64,000 bases of DNA from Chitinophagaceae bacterium UBA4857 (GCA_002399735.1 DHEF01000014.1:34855-98854), one strand, 5' to 3'; counted from the first letter of the stretch, positions 24,944 to 34,517 are shown. The notes: generated by a model not told the origin, from the sequence alone. A program made the numbers and translations.

Positions 24944-26626
24944 ATGATGGATAATGCCGCTATTGCCGATAACTTTTCTTTATTATCCAAATTAATGGAT
25001 ATACATGGCGAAAACAGTTTTAAATCTAAGACCTACTCCATCGCCGCTTTTTATATTGAAAAACTACCCGAACAACTTCATACGACCGAACGCAGTACTA
25101 TACCTCGCATAAAAGGCATAGGCGACAGTGTAGCAAAAAAAATATTTGAAATGCTGGACACCGGAAAGTTTCAGCAATTGGAAGATATTATTGCCGATAC
25201 ACCTGCAGGTGTTATTGAGATGCTGAACATAAAAGGCATTGGCCCCAAAAAAATAAATACCATTTGGAAAGAAATGGGTATTGAAAGCATTGGCGAACTA
25301 CAATATGCCTGTAATGAAAACCGCTTAACCTTATACAAAGGTTTTGGACAAACCACACAACAAAAAGTTTTAGAAGCCATTAATTTTTATATAGCCAATC
25401 AAGGACATTTTTTATATGCGCAGTTACACAATATTTATCCGCAGGTACAACAATATTTAAACCAGTTGTTTGGTGCCGATAAAGTAGCTCTTACCGGATC
25501 GTTTAAAAGGCAACTATTAACCATTGAAGAAATGGCCTTTGTAATAAACTTAAACAATGCCGATGTTAAACCAAAATTTGTTTCGGCCTATCCGCCTGAA
25601 CTATTAGAAGAAACTGATGACAGCATTTTATACCAATTAAAAAACGGTTTGCGTTTACGCTTGCTTACCGGTACACAAAATTTTGCACAACGTATTTTTG
25701 ATAACAGTGGTTCGCCTGAGTTTGTTACCAGTTTTTACCAACAGTTTCCTAACTTAAATATCAATCAAGATAACGCCGACGATACACAATACTTTACAGC
25801 TGCTAACATAAATTATATATTGCCCTGCCTGCGTGAAAGCAGTAACATTATACAACAGGCACAACAAAACTTGCTGCCACAGTTAATACAGCCCAACGAT
25901 ATTAAAGGCATTATACATAACCATAGCAACTGGAGCGATGGTACCAACACCATTGAAGAAATGGCAAAGGCATTAATTGCAAAAGGCATGGAGTATTTTG
26001 TTATATCTGATCACTCCAAATCGGCCACCTATGCCAACGGATTAACCGAACAACGCATTGCCGAACAACATAAATACATTGATGAGTTAAATAAAAAACT
26101 GGCACCATTTAAAATTTATAAAAGTATTGAGTGCGATATATTGGGCAATGGCCAGTTAGATTACAGTAATGATGTACTAGCCAGTTTCGATTTAGTCATT
26201 GCATCTGTACACAGCAACTTGCAGATGAATGAAGAGAAAGCCATGCAACGCCTTTTAACCGCCATAGAAAACCCTTACACCACTATTCTGGGGCATATGA
26301 CCGGCAGGCTATTACTAAGCCGTAACGGCTACCCTATTAATCATAAAAAGATTATTGATGCCTGCGCTGCCAACAATGTGGTTATTGAATTAAATGCACA
26401 CCCCCGCCGTTTAGATATTGACTGGCAGTGGATACCTTATGCACTTGAAAAAAATGTGCTCATCTCCATTAATCCCGATGCACATTTTATTGAAGGTTTT
26501 AATGATGTAACCTACGGTGTACTGGCCGCACAAAAAGGCGGATTGGTCAAAGAAAAAAACCTGAGCAGTTTTTCATTGCAACAATTTGAAGCATACGTTA
26601 GCAACCGTAAGGCTGCTATAGTTTAG
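24944..26626 (+). CDS. polX: PolX-family protein with helix-hairpin-helix and PHP domains
   Basis: The 560-residue protein has the PolX order: 8-kDa-like domain and HhH motifs (IPRIKGIGDSVAKKI at about residues 53-67 and MLNIKGIGPKKINTIW at 93-108), a polymerase palm from about 180, and a C-terminal PHP domain from about 320. The PHP metal ligands are present (HNHSNWSDG, SDHSKSATYANG, ECDILGNG, ASVHSN, LNAHPRR, NPDAH), so 3'-5' exonuclease or phosphoesterase activity is likely. In the palm, however, GSFKRQLLTIEEMAFVI replaces the usual GS-x-RR...GD-x-D block. The two catalytic Asp are Glu and Ala, so polymerisation is doubtful. It is a single gene. Confidence 0.88.
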   Translation: MMDNAAIADNFSLLSKLMDIHGENSFKSKTYSIAAFYIEKLPEQLHTTERSTIPRIKGIGDSVAKKIFEMLDTGKFQQLEDIIADTPAGVIEMLNIKGIGPKKINTIWKEMGIESIGELQYACNENRLTLYKGFGQTTQQKVLEAINFYIANQGHFLYAQLHNIYPQVQQYLNQLFGADKVALTGSFKRQLLTIEEMAFVINLNNADVKPKFVSAYPPELLEETDDSILYQLKNGLRLRLLTGTQNFAQRIFDNSGSPEFVTSFYQQFPNLNINQDNADDTQYFTAANINYILPCLRESSNIIQQAQQNLLPQLIQPNDIKGIIHNHSNWSDGTNTIEEMAKALIAKGMEYFVISDHSKSATYANGLTEQRIAEQHKYIDELNKKLAPFKIYKSIECDILGNGQLDYSNDVLASFDLVIASVHSNLQMNEEKAMQRLLTAIENPYTTILGHMTGRLLLSRNGYPINHKKIIDACAANNVVIELNAHPRRLDIDWQWIPYALEKNVLISINPDAHFIEGFNDVTYGVLAAQKGGLVKEKNLSSFSLQQFEAYVSNRKAAIV

Positions 26627-26629
26627 TTT

Positions 26630-26725
26630 TATTTTTTTATCAGCTGCATTACTACTATCATCGCCTGTTGTGTCACTCACTTCATCGTTCAGTAATACTA
26701 TTGGGCATTGTGCAGGTGGCTGTGA
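26630..26725 (-). repeat. GACGCAA-family dispersed repeat, copy R6
   Basis: On the minus strand this copy reads GCACAATGCCCAATAGTATT, ACTGAACGATGAAGTGAGTG, ACACAACAGGCGATGATAG and TAGTAATGCAGCTGATAAAA. It mixes part of both upstream modules. The A-rich end lies directly behind the polX stop codon. Confidence 0.8.
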
Positions 26726-26783
26726 GTATGTAAGCACATAATTTTACAACGTTAAACAAAATGTAAAATCAAATATTGCAAAG

Positions 26784-27251
26784 CTAAAACTCGGATTCAG
26801 TATCTAATACTTTACCATTATATAAAATCTCTGTTTTCCGAACACACTCCTTACGTACATCGCTAAAATGCCATTTATTATTTTTGCTAAACTGTTTAGA
26901 AAAACGGAAATTTTCCAGATATATATTTAGAGATACTTCCTTAGAGTACACAAGAAGAACAGAACTTAACTTCCCGGGAGGTTCATCCACCAATATGTAA
27001 GACTTATAGTTTTTCACAATAGTATTTTTCAATAATGAATCCAATGGCATCGCATAGAATTGTTTAAAATCTATTCGTTTCAATTTACTAAGTATTGTAT
27101 CCTGATAAATGGTCTCTAATTTTTCAATATTGATTGTATCGTCCAATTTGTTTGTATTTACTGAAGGATACGATTTCTCTTTGGTATTACAAAAACCCAA
27201 TACTGTAAAACAAAGTATTATAATAAAGTAAAAGCACGCCTTCATATTCAT
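26784..27251 (-). CDS. Hypothetical lipoprotein
   Basis: From the ATG at 27251 (or 27245) the product has about 155 residues and begins MNMKACFYFIIILCFTVLGF followed by Cys, a likely lipobox. The longer frame to 27350 would place this signal internally, so the short start is preferred. The mature part is Lys-rich with no domain I recognise; it contains DSLLKNTIVKNYKSYILVDE. It is divergent from the TlpA-like gene. It probably faces the periplasm. Confidence 0.65.
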   Translation of the reverse strand: MNMKACFYFIIILCFTVLGFCNTKEKSYPSVNTNKLDDTINIEKLETIYQDTILSKLKRIDFKQFYAMPLDSLLKNTIVKNYKSYILVDEPPGKLSSVLLVYSKEVSLNIYLENFRFSKQFSKNNKWHFSDVRKECVRKTEILYNGKVLDTESEF

Positions 27252-27404
27252 ATATGTTGAGTTTGGTTTATAAATATATAAATAAGCATAACCTTTTACC
27301 GATTTTACTAAAAATAGTAAACATCTTAGAAAGACTATCATCAAGCACAACCTTTTTACACATTGTTTGTTAAAAAAGAAACCGCTTATACTTACTTTAC
27401 TTAT

Positions 27405-28835
27405 ATGAGAAATTTAACCCACTCTAACACGCTTTTCATTGCTGTGCTACTCTTAGTGTTCATTCCTTTAACATCCTTTACGCAAAAAACAGTTAAATCA
27501 AAGCCGATTATTTTTTCAGGAACGATAAAAAATATTCCTGTTTCAGATAATGGCAAACAAATAATATCCGTTTCTTTTCCTAAAAGAGCGGATAATAATC
27601 CTGTACAAATTACTGTTGATAAAAATGGATTTTTTCACGATACTATTTGGGGACCCGAAGGTAAATACTTCGTTGAGCATGGCAATTTTCCCTACCCACT
27701 TTACTTTGTACCCGGTAATAAATATAATATTCAATACACATTTAATACTAACACACCACTGCTACCCAATTTAGTAACCCTTGCAGGAAATGACACTTTA
27801 ATAAACCGTTATTTTATAACACAGCAGCAGCAGAAAACCTTTTTTAATCCTACAGAGGTTATGGCAGAAGACGCTTATGTTAAGTATTTAAACGATTGGA
27901 AAACCAATCAGCTAAACAGAATTACTACTTATAAACTATCGAAAAAGATTGCTACTAAAGAAAAAAAGGAAATAACATATGAATACTTGTTCAATCTGCT
28001 TTTATTCTCTCGCTATCATGAACAACGTGACTCCAGTTTTAAACCTTCCTCACTTGTTACGCAACAGTTTAATATAAACTACAACAACGAAAAAGATTAC
28101 CATTTATATAGCTACTATAGAAGATTTGTGTATGAATATTATATGTTACGATTAGATGAAATTGAGAAAGAAAAATTAAAAAAAGATACAACATTCGATT
28201 TACGCCAAAACCGCCAACGGTTAATTAATGAACTAGTAGCAAATAAATTTATTAAAAACAACATTTTAAGTCAGATGGTTTTGTATGATTTAAAAACAGT
28301 AAAAGATATTGAATTGTATTATCAGGATTTTAAAACCTTGTATACCGGCAATGACGAAAAAATAAAAGAACAAGCATTAGATGTTTACCTACGCTTAACA
28401 CAATTAAAAAAAGGAACTCCATCTCCACAATTTGAAAATTTTATAAATTATAAAGGCGGCACCAATTCTTTATCGGATTTTAAAGGAAAGTTTGTGTTTA
28501 TTGACATGTGGGCGACCTGGTGTGGTAACTGTTGGGGAGAGTTTCCTTATATCAAAAAAATGGAAGCAAAATATGCTAATAAGAATATTGTTTTTGTGAG
28601 CATTTCATTAGACGATGACAAAGAAAAATGGGCACAAATAATTGAAAAAGAAAAACTACCCGGCATACAACTACTTTCAAAAGGACAAGATGATCCTTTT
28701 TTTATAGAATATGCTGTTTATGGTATACCCCGTTATATTTTAATTGATCCTGACGGAAACATTATAAACTACAGTACTGCCAGACCTTCGGAAGAAGAAG
28801 AAATAGCGAGATTATTTAAGAGTGTTGGACTATAA
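27405..28835 (+). CDS. TlpA-family thioredoxin-like protein
   Basis: From the ATG at 27405 the 476-residue product has a signal peptide (MRNLTHSNTLFIAVLLLVFI, ending SFTQ). An upstream TTG at 27363 is less likely. A beta-rich region (about residues 25-110, similar to DUF4369-like domains) and a helical middle precede a C-terminal TlpA/AhpC-type thioredoxin domain from about 340. Its active site WCGNC lies in FIDMWATWCGNCWGEFPYIK. It should act as a membrane- or periplasm-located thiol-disulfide reductase, perhaps in cytochrome maturation or oxidative stress. The C-terminal VYGIPRYILIDPDGNI carries the cis-Pro. It is monocistronic. Confidence 0.87.
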   Translation: MRNLTHSNTLFIAVLLLVFIPLTSFTQKTVKSKPIIFSGTIKNIPVSDNGKQIISVSFPKRADNNPVQITVDKNGFFHDTIWGPEGKYFVEHGNFPYPLYFVPGNKYNIQYTFNTNTPLLPNLVTLAGNDTLINRYFITQQQQKTFFNPTEVMAEDAYVKYLNDWKTNQLNRITTYKLSKKIATKEKKEITYEYLFNLLLFSRYHEQRDSSFKPSSLVTQQFNINYNNEKDYHLYSYYRRFVYEYYMLRLDEIEKEKLKKDTTFDLRQNRQRLINELVANKFIKNNILSQMVLYDLKTVKDIELYYQDFKTLYTGNDEKIKEQALDVYLRLTQLKKGTPSPQFENFINYKGGTNSLSDFKGKFVFIDMWATWCGNCWGEFPYIKKMEAKYANKNIVFVSISLDDDKEKWAQIIEKEKLPGIQLLSKGQDDPFFIEYAVYGIPRYILIDPDGNIINYSTARPSEEEEIARLFKSVGL

Positions 28836-28863
28836 ATAATTGATGGCACTTGAATTAAGTGTA

Positions 28864-28946
28864 CGATGATGCACAAAGAACAGAACGATGAATAGTGCGA
28901 CGCAAGAAAAGTACAATCAAGAGTGGGGCGATGGCAACAAAAAATA
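28864..28946 (+). repeat. GACGCAA-family dispersed repeat, copy R7 (TCAATCA variant)
   Basis: The copy reads GATGATGCACAAAGAACAGA, ACGATGAATAGTGCGACGC, AAGAAAAGTACAATCAAGAG, TGGGGCGATGGCAACAAAAA. Its first part matches R8 (GATGATGCCCAAAGAACCG). It lies between the TlpA-like and M28 peptidase genes, nearer the former. Confidence 0.7.
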
Positions 28947-29077
28947 ATTACCCTTCTTCATACTTTAAAGTCGCTTTACGGTTTTAGGCTTCATCTGTGT
29001 TACTTCAGTTGGTAAACAAAAAATCAATTTTAAAAACTTACATCTTTTAACTAAGTTTATTGCAGAATAATTTAATC

Positions 29078-30478
29078 ATGATTAAAGTAATCGCCTCTAC
29101 TCTTTTGTTATTAGTTACATTTTTTTGTGCTGCTCAAAATGACGACTCATTAATGATACGCAAAATAGCTGGCGAAATTTTGAACAATTCCGAAGCTTAT
29201 GAAAATCTGCGTTTTTTAACCAAGAAAATTGGGCCACGCTTGGCGGGTTCGCAAGGTATGGTTAAATCGGAAAAATGGGGCTACGAAAGGTTTACAAAAA
29301 TTGGTGCCGATAAAATATGGATGCAGGAATGTATGGTGCCTTATTGGGTACGTGGCGGTAAAGATGAAGCGGTAGTAAGCTATATACAATCGGCCAATAA
29401 AGTCGGCGTACCGGATGCAAGGCTACAAAAAAAATCGTTAGATGTTATTGCTTTAGGTAACAGCATGGGTTCGGGTGCAAAAGGTGTAACTGCGCAAGTG
29501 GTGGAAGTAAGCTCCTTTGATGATTTGGAGAAAAAGAAAAATGCCGTAAAAGGCAAAATTGTTTTTTATAATTATGCTTTTAAAAAAGATTTTGTTGAAA
29601 CCTTTGATGGTTATAGTGATGCTGTAAAATACCGTGGTAACGGACCAATTAGCGCTGCTAAATATGGTGCAGCGGCGGTTATCATCAGAAGTATTAGCCA
29701 TGGCGAAAATAATCATCCGCATACAGGTGGCACAAGGTATGATAGTGCTTACCCGAAAATTCCGGCAATAGCCGTAGGCTTACAAGATGCAGATTGGTTA
29801 AGCAATCAACTGAAACAAAAGAAAACCAATATGACCATTAAAACATATGGTTATTTTAAACCTGATACGATTGGTCATAATGTAATTGCAGAATGGAAAG
29901 GATCTGCATTTCCGAATGAAATTATAACAGTAGGTGCACACTTAGATAGCTGGGACAATTGCGAAGGTGCACATGATGATGGTGCAGGCTGTGTACAAAC
30001 TATTGAGATATTAAGAGCATTTAAAGCAATAGGTTATCAACCCAAAAGAACGATACGTTTTGTATTATTTGCCAATGAAGAAAACGGTGTAAGAGGCGGT
30101 AACAAATATGCTGCAGCGGCAAAAGAAAAAAACGAAAATCATGTTTTTGCATTAGAAAGTGATGCAGGTGGTTTTACACCAAGAGGTTTTGGGTTTACTT
30201 CCAAACCGGAAGTATTTGCAAAATTAAAGATGTGGGAAAACTTATTAGCGCCATACGGTGGTAGTAAATTTTTACCGGAAGGTGGCGGTGTAGATATTAA
30301 TCCGTTAAACAGAACGCTTGGTACAACTGTGGCAGGTTTATTGCCTGACTCGCAACGTTACTTTGATTATCACCATGCACGTAACGATGTGTTTGAAGCT
30401 GTAAATAAACGTGAGCTTGATTTAGGTGCTGTGAATATGGCCGCTTTGATTTATTTGGTAGACAAGTATGGGCTGTAG
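29078..30478 (+). CDS. M28-family metallopeptidase (carboxypeptidase Q-like)
   Basis: The 466-residue product from the ATG at 29078 has a signal peptide (MIKVIASTLLLLVTFFCAAQ). A PA domain at about residues 110-250 is inserted before the zinc-peptidase core. Metal and catalytic segments are visible: VGAHLDSWDNCEGAHDDGAG (His, Asp and bridging Asp), FANEENGVRGG (Glu-Glu), ALESDAGGF (Asp) and FDYHHARND (His). It should remove amino acids from peptides outside the inner membrane. The length fits the plasma-glutamate-carboxypeptidase-like group. It is a single gene between repeats. Confidence 0.9.
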   Translation: MIKVIASTLLLLVTFFCAAQNDDSLMIRKIAGEILNNSEAYENLRFLTKKIGPRLAGSQGMVKSEKWGYERFTKIGADKIWMQECMVPYWVRGGKDEAVVSYIQSANKVGVPDARLQKKSLDVIALGNSMGSGAKGVTAQVVEVSSFDDLEKKKNAVKGKIVFYNYAFKKDFVETFDGYSDAVKYRGNGPISAAKYGAAAVIIRSISHGENNHPHTGGTRYDSAYPKIPAIAVGLQDADWLSNQLKQKKTNMTIKTYGYFKPDTIGHNVIAEWKGSAFPNEIITVGAHLDSWDNCEGAHDDGAGCVQTIEILRAFKAIGYQPKRTIRFVLFANEENGVRGGNKYAAAAKEKNENHVFALESDAGGFTPRGFGFTSKPEVFAKLKMWENLLAPYGGSKFLPEGGGVDINPLNRTLGTTVAGLLPDSQRYFDYHHARNDVFEAVNKRELDLGAVNMAALIYLVDKYGL

Positions 30479-30509
30479 GGGTAAGGTTTACCATAAGTGT
30501 AATTTTCTT

Positions 30510-30704
30510 TTAAAGTAAGGAAGCCTTTATTTCTTTTGCAACCGTCTCGTTGTAACTTCTTCCTATAGGTAATAATTGTTGTTGCATTTTAATTTCGGTA
30601 ACGTTGTAAGCCTTTGTCATAGGTTTTGACACGATAAAGGAACGATGACATTCATCGTTCCTTACAATTAAATGATTGTTCGCAATCTTTTCTTCTAATG
30701 AAAA
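30510..30704 (-). pseudogene. Remnant of a LytTR-type response regulator (C-terminal end)
   Basis: On the minus strand an uninterrupted 64-codon stretch without start codon encodes SLEEKIANNHLIVRNDECHR, SFIVSKPMTKAYNVTEIKM, and LPIGRSYNETVAKEIKASLL before a stop. This is the end of a LytTR DNA-binding domain, where functional proteins read roughly L..LP..F.RVHRSFIV...IPIG..Y...V. It is cut by an in-frame stop at 30705-30707, and beyond that comes repeat R8. The receiver domain and most of the protein are gone. Confidence 0.72.
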
Positions 30705-30717
30705 TTATATATCCTCA

Positions 30718-30806
30718 CGATGATGCCCAAAGAACCGAACGATGAACGGAGCGTCGCAACGGGTGTTCATCGGTGTTACTGTTGTTGACAACAAAAGAAA
30801 AAAAAT
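30718..30806 (+). repeat. GACGCAA-family dispersed repeat, copy R8
   Basis: The copy reads GATGATGCCCAAAGAACCG, AACGATGAACGGAGCGTCGC, AACGGGTGTTCATCGGTGTT and ends with GTTGACAACAAAAGAAAAAA. The A-rich end is only 3 bases from the stop codon of the convergent bestrophin gene. It touches the truncated LytTR fragment on the other side. Confidence 0.7.
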
Positions 30807-30809
30807 AGT

Positions 30810-31826
30810 TTACATTAAAATATTATTCTGTGCCTGTATAGCCGGTGGCAAATCTGTTTCTCCCAGCATTTCACGTAAATCAATTTCTATATTACGGCTA
30901 ATTTGTGTAATAGAAATATCATTGGCATTGCCTTCAAAAGGGTTTTCAGTACTCTCGCCTATTTGCTCTAACACAAGAAAAATCCAACCAACCAATACAC
31001 TCAAAGGAATACTTAGCCAAATAAAATGCTCGCCTAGCTTCTCGGTATATTTTGACAACTCGCCAATAAAACCCAATGGAATGAGCAGACAAAGTGCATT
31101 GGTAAAATAAAGGTTGATACTGGAAAACTGTCGGGGATAAGGAAAGTTTTTAATCCGTTCACATTTGCCCTGCTGATCGTACAAATCTTTTAACTGGTTT
31201 TGGAGGGCTACATAATTATAATCGGTAATGCTACCACTCAGGTTTAACTTTTTCAATTGCAGTGACTGACGTGCTATAATTTGTGTTGCCCTGTTTTTAG
31301 TAGAAAGAATATAAGTTCGCTCTTCTTCATAAAGAAATGGTTTTAATTCATCGGCCATATTCGTTTCCCATTCAGGTACTTTATAGTACTTCAGGTATTC
31401 CTTGTTATAACTTTTTGTTTTTACGTTTTCCCAGCTTTTAACTTCCCGTAACTGAAAACGTAATGCCGTAAGCCAAGCAAAATGACGATAGATAATTTCC
31501 TTATGTAATAGCGCATCCTGATGTGTATCAGCAGCTCTTACAAAATCTTTTACCATTATACCAAAACTCCGGCTACAATTAATAATGGCACCATACACTT
31601 GCCTGGCTTCCCAGGTACGATTATAAGTTTGGGTATTTTTGAACCCTGATATAAAGGCGGTAGCCGTACCAATTAATGCTACGGGTACCCATGGTATGGC
31701 CAACCAAGTCCAACCCAGAAAATAAAATAATGCGGTTGGAATAATACTTAACAATAGCATTTTGTAAATCTTCCTTCTTGTCCAAGGAATAAAATGTACC
31801 AACTTGTAGTGAGACGATGTATTCAT
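30810..31826 (-). CDS. Bestrophin-family channel protein
   Basis: This 338-residue inner-membrane protein has two hydrophobic hairpins. The first includes LLLSIIPTALFYFLGWTWLA and VPVALIGTATAFISGFKNTQ, followed by YNRTWEARQVYGAIINCSRS, the bacterial bestrophin signature. A second pair (FTNALCLLIPLGFIGEL and IWLSIPLSVLVGWIFLVLEQ) leads into NPFEGNANDISI. Bacterial bestrophins form pentameric channels, cation-selective in the characterised Klebsiella protein. Its place downstream of a Na+/H+ antiporter on the same strand (127 bases apart) suggests a shared role in ion balance; that is inference. Confidence 0.9.
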   Translation of the reverse strand: MNTSSHYKLVHFIPWTRRKIYKMLLLSIIPTALFYFLGWTWLAIPWVPVALIGTATAFISGFKNTQTYNRTWEARQVYGAIINCSRSFGIMVKDFVRAADTHQDALLHKEIIYRHFAWLTALRFQLREVKSWENVKTKSYNKEYLKYYKVPEWETNMADELKPFLYEEERTYILSTKNRATQIIARQSLQLKKLNLSGSITDYNYVALQNQLKDLYDQQGKCERIKNFPYPRQFSSINLYFTNALCLLIPLGFIGELSKYTEKLGEHFIWLSIPLSVLVGWIFLVLEQIGESTENPFEGNANDISITQISRNIEIDLREMLGETDLPPAIQAQNNILM

Positions 31827-31952
31827 TATAATCAGATATTATTAATTTGTGTAGCGTTAAATTACAAACGCCCGGTTTACCTGTAAAGTTTATAACCGCC
31901 GGTCCGATTATAGACCCAGTCAACAATCGTTATTCTGCCAAAGATAACTTGC

Positions 31953-33560
31953 TTAGTGTCCGGCTCCTGTTATCTTTAGCTCGTTCAGGTCTAACTGTAA
32001 TTCAGTCTTCCTGATTTCTTCATCACTGAAAAATTTTTCTTTGCGAAGCTTAAACAACTCTTTTCTTTGTACACTATATACATCCAATAACATTTTATGA
32101 TACTGTACGATGTACTCATGTTTAGTCGCTTCGCCATCCAACGACTCCAACCGCTGTTGTATACTGGTTATCTGGTTTTCTACATGGACTTTATAATACG
32201 CCATTAATTCATTTGTTTTAATAGCATCTGCGTATTTATCATTCAACAGTTGTAATGTTACATTGTCCAACCGTAATTTTATACCATTCTGTTGTTCGTC
32301 CTTGGGTAAAAAAGTATCTATTTCTTTTAGTTTAATGAGTTTAATTATAAACGGCAAGGTTAAGCCCTGGAATACCAAGGTGACAAAAATGACGATAAAA
32401 GTGATAAAAATAATCAGGTTACGTTGGGGAAAAGCAGTATCATCAGTCATTAATAATGGAATTGAAAGTGACGTAGCTAATGAAACCACTCCACGCATAC
32501 CGGCCCAACTAATTACCAGTGGCCCATTCCATCCAGGTGATGGCTCCTGTCGTATTTTAGCACTTAGCCAACGCGGAATATGCGCTGCGGGATAAACCCA
32601 TAAATAACGTAACGCTATAACTATGGCACTGATAATTAATCCGTATTTAATACCCTCTAAAATAGAATAAGTGCCTAGTCCGGCAATAATTTCAGGTAAG
32701 GCCAGTCCAATGAGTACAAACACCAAAGTATTCATCACAAAAATCATGGTGGTCCATACGCCCAACATATTCACCCTTGTACTACCTGTTTTAAAAACTT
32801 CGTGTGACCTGTAGGACATAAATAAACCTCCGCTTACAACTGCCATTACCCCAGAGAAATGAAAATGTTCTGCAGCCAGAAACAGAATGTATGGCGTCAT
32901 TACGGTCAATGCCGCATCTATGGCCGGTGTGGTGGGCAAAAAACGGTGAATGAGGTACATCAGGTTTGCCCCAATCAATCCTACTACAATACCCATTCCT
33001 GCTACTAAAAAAAACTCCCCTGTTGCTTCCTGCATCGAAAATGTGCCTGTTAAAACTGCAACCAGCGCAAACTTAAAAACAATTAAAGAGGATGCATCAT
33101 TTACCAGGCTTTCGCCTTCAAGTATGGTCATTAACCTTTTAGGTACGTTCATGCCTTTCATAACGGTTGCGGCCGCTACAGCATCCGGTGGTGATACAAT
33201 ACCACCTAATAAAAAGCCCAATGCAAGTGTAAAACCGGGAATGATGGCGGCTGCAGAGTAGGCAATGATGGTTGAAGTAAAGAAAACCAGACCAAATGAT
33301 AACAAAGCAATAGGCCGACGCCATTTCCAAAAATCTTTCCACGAAGTATACCAGGCAGCTTCGTATAAAAGAGGCGGTAAAAAAATTAAGAAAATCAGTT
33401 CGGGATCAAGGTGAAGTTTTGGTATACCGGGAATAAAGCTAATACCTAGTCCTGCAATAACTAAAAATATAGGATATGCAATTTTTATGCGTGTTGCCAG
33501 TAATACCAATAACATAACGGCAAACAACAAACTGAGAATAATAAGAAAAGTATGATGCAT
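31953..33560 (-). CDS. CPA1-family Na+/H+ antiporter
   Basis: The 535-residue product has about 12 membrane helices over the first 410 residues and a cytoplasmic tail. GIVSPPDAVAAATVMKGM carries the double-proline/Asp ion site and LEGESLVNDASSLIVFKFAL the second essential Asp, both typical of NhaP/CPA1 exchangers. AGMRGVVSLATSLSIPLL is also conserved. It should exchange Na+ (or K+) for H+ and control pH and salt. The Lys/Glu-rich tail from 410 is likely regulatory. It lies 16 bases after the methyltransferase gene in the same direction, so the two form an operon. Confidence 0.93.
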   Translation of the reverse strand: MHHTFLIILSLLFAVMLLVLLATRIKIAYPIFLVIAGLGISFIPGIPKLHLDPELIFLIFLPPLLYEAAWYTSWKDFWKWRRPIALLSFGLVFFTSTIIAYSAAAIIPGFTLALGFLLGGIVSPPDAVAAATVMKGMNVPKRLMTILEGESLVNDASSLIVFKFALVAVLTGTFSMQEATGEFFLVAGMGIVVGLIGANLMYLIHRFLPTTPAIDAALTVMTPYILFLAAEHFHFSGVMAVVSGGLFMSYRSHEVFKTGSTRVNMLGVWTTMIFVMNTLVFVLIGLALPEIIAGLGTYSILEGIKYGLIISAIVIALRYLWVYPAAHIPRWLSAKIRQEPSPGWNGPLVISWAGMRGVVSLATSLSIPLLMTDDTAFPQRNLIIFITFIVIFVTLVFQGLTLPFIIKLIKLKEIDTFLPKDEQQNGIKLRLDNVTLQLLNDKYADAIKTNELMAYYKVHVENQITSIQQRLESLDGEATKHEYIVQYHKMLLDVYSVQRKELFKLRKEKFFSDEEIRKTELQLDLNELKITGAGH

Positions 33561-33576
33561 ATATAATTTAAAGATT

Positions 33577-34098
33577 TTACCTTTTTGTTATTCTGGTAAG
33601 GTACATACTACCTCCATATATTGAAGTTCTGGTATTTACTTTATTGATAGAATCATAACCAAATGATTGAAAGAGTTTTGTCAATCGCTCAAAACTTATC
33701 GGGAATGGGACCCAATTATTGGCTATATCGGTTTCATATTCGGCAATAATAAAATGGTTCTGCTTCGAAAAAAAATGCTCCAGGCTTTCTATGAATTTTC
33801 CCTTCTCTCTTACATAATGTAAAGCATTGGCAATTAGTATACCGTCTAAAGGATATATATCCGGTAGTTGGGTTTCAAAATCCGCCTGAATAAATTGTAC
33901 GGCCACATGTTTACCTGAAACGGGAGGCAACTGCTGTTCATTTTTATCAATAGCTAATATTGTACTTCCGGCAGGAAGTATAGTAGCCAATGCTTCTGTA
34001 AACACACCACTTCCACAGCCTAAATCAGCCCATCGTTGTATAGGACGATGCGCTAATTCATTTTGTAATGGTTGCATAAAATCAATATAATCGTTCAT
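33577..34098 (-). CDS. Class I SAM-dependent methyltransferase
   Basis: This 173-residue protein has the Rossmann methyltransferase motif I WADLGCGSGVFTEALA (about residues 23-38), motif II-like ILAIDKNEQQL, FIQADFETQLP, and DGILIANALHYVREKGKFIE. It is short for the fold but the SAM-binding half is complete. The substrate is unknown. It is the first gene of an operon with the antiporter. A role in modifying a small molecule is as likely as any. Confidence 0.83.
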   Translation of the reverse strand: MNDYIDFMQPLQNELAHRPIQRWADLGCGSGVFTEALATILPAGSTILAIDKNEQQLPPVSGKHVAVQFIQADFETQLPDIYPLDGILIANALHYVREKGKFIESLEHFFSKQNHFIIAEYETDIANNWVPFPISFERLTKLFQSFGYDSINKVNTRTSIYGGSMYLTRITKR

Positions 34099-34199
34099 GG
34101 TATAACATTATTCAAATATACTCAGGTGCCGGGCTATATATCCCGGTATAAAGAGAAAATACATCCAGCTCCAAATCAGGTCTACCGATCAGCACGACC

Positions 34200-34517
34200 T
34201 TAATTTGCCTGACCTATATCTAACCTGTCAAATTTTCCTTCAACAGTTTGATGGAATTTAAAAAACACTTTAAAAGTCCCCCACTGTCCGGCTTTGAAAC
34301 TTCCCCAAACATCTTTCCCATCATTCTCTACTTTGTCGATGCTTAAAAATTTTTCGGTTCCTAATGCTTTGCCAAAAAATGATTTGAAGTTGACCGTGTT
34401 CCCGTCATCCGTCATTACCGGGCTTTCTGTAAAGAAGGAATACCAGTTTTGGTCGCCTGTCTGTAAAGCTTCGATAGCATGTTTTACTTTTTCGTTGGTT
34501 ATTTTTGATAAGTCCAT
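34200..34517 (-). CDS. Small NTF2/SnoaL-like hypothetical protein
   Basis: This 105-residue cytoplasmic protein begins MDLSKITNEKVKHAIEALQT, followed by NWYSFFTESPVMTDDGNTVN and GTFKVFFKFHQTVEGKFDRL. The order (helices, then a curved beta-sheet with aromatic residues) resembles the NTF2-like fold of SnoaL and ketosteroid isomerases, but no catalytic pair can be shown. I treat this as a plausible fold only. It is 101 bases upstream of the methyltransferase in the same direction. Confidence 0.65.
   Translation of the reverse strand: MDLSKITNEKVKHAIEALQTGDQNWYSFFTESPVMTDDGNTVNFKSFFGKALGTEKFLSIDKVENDGKDVWGSFKAGQWGTFKVFFKFHQTVEGKFDRLDIGQAN

Noticed and set aside
28836..29077. Gene remnant between the TlpA-like and M28 genes
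   Set aside because: Apart from repeat R7 I see no frame with coding character.
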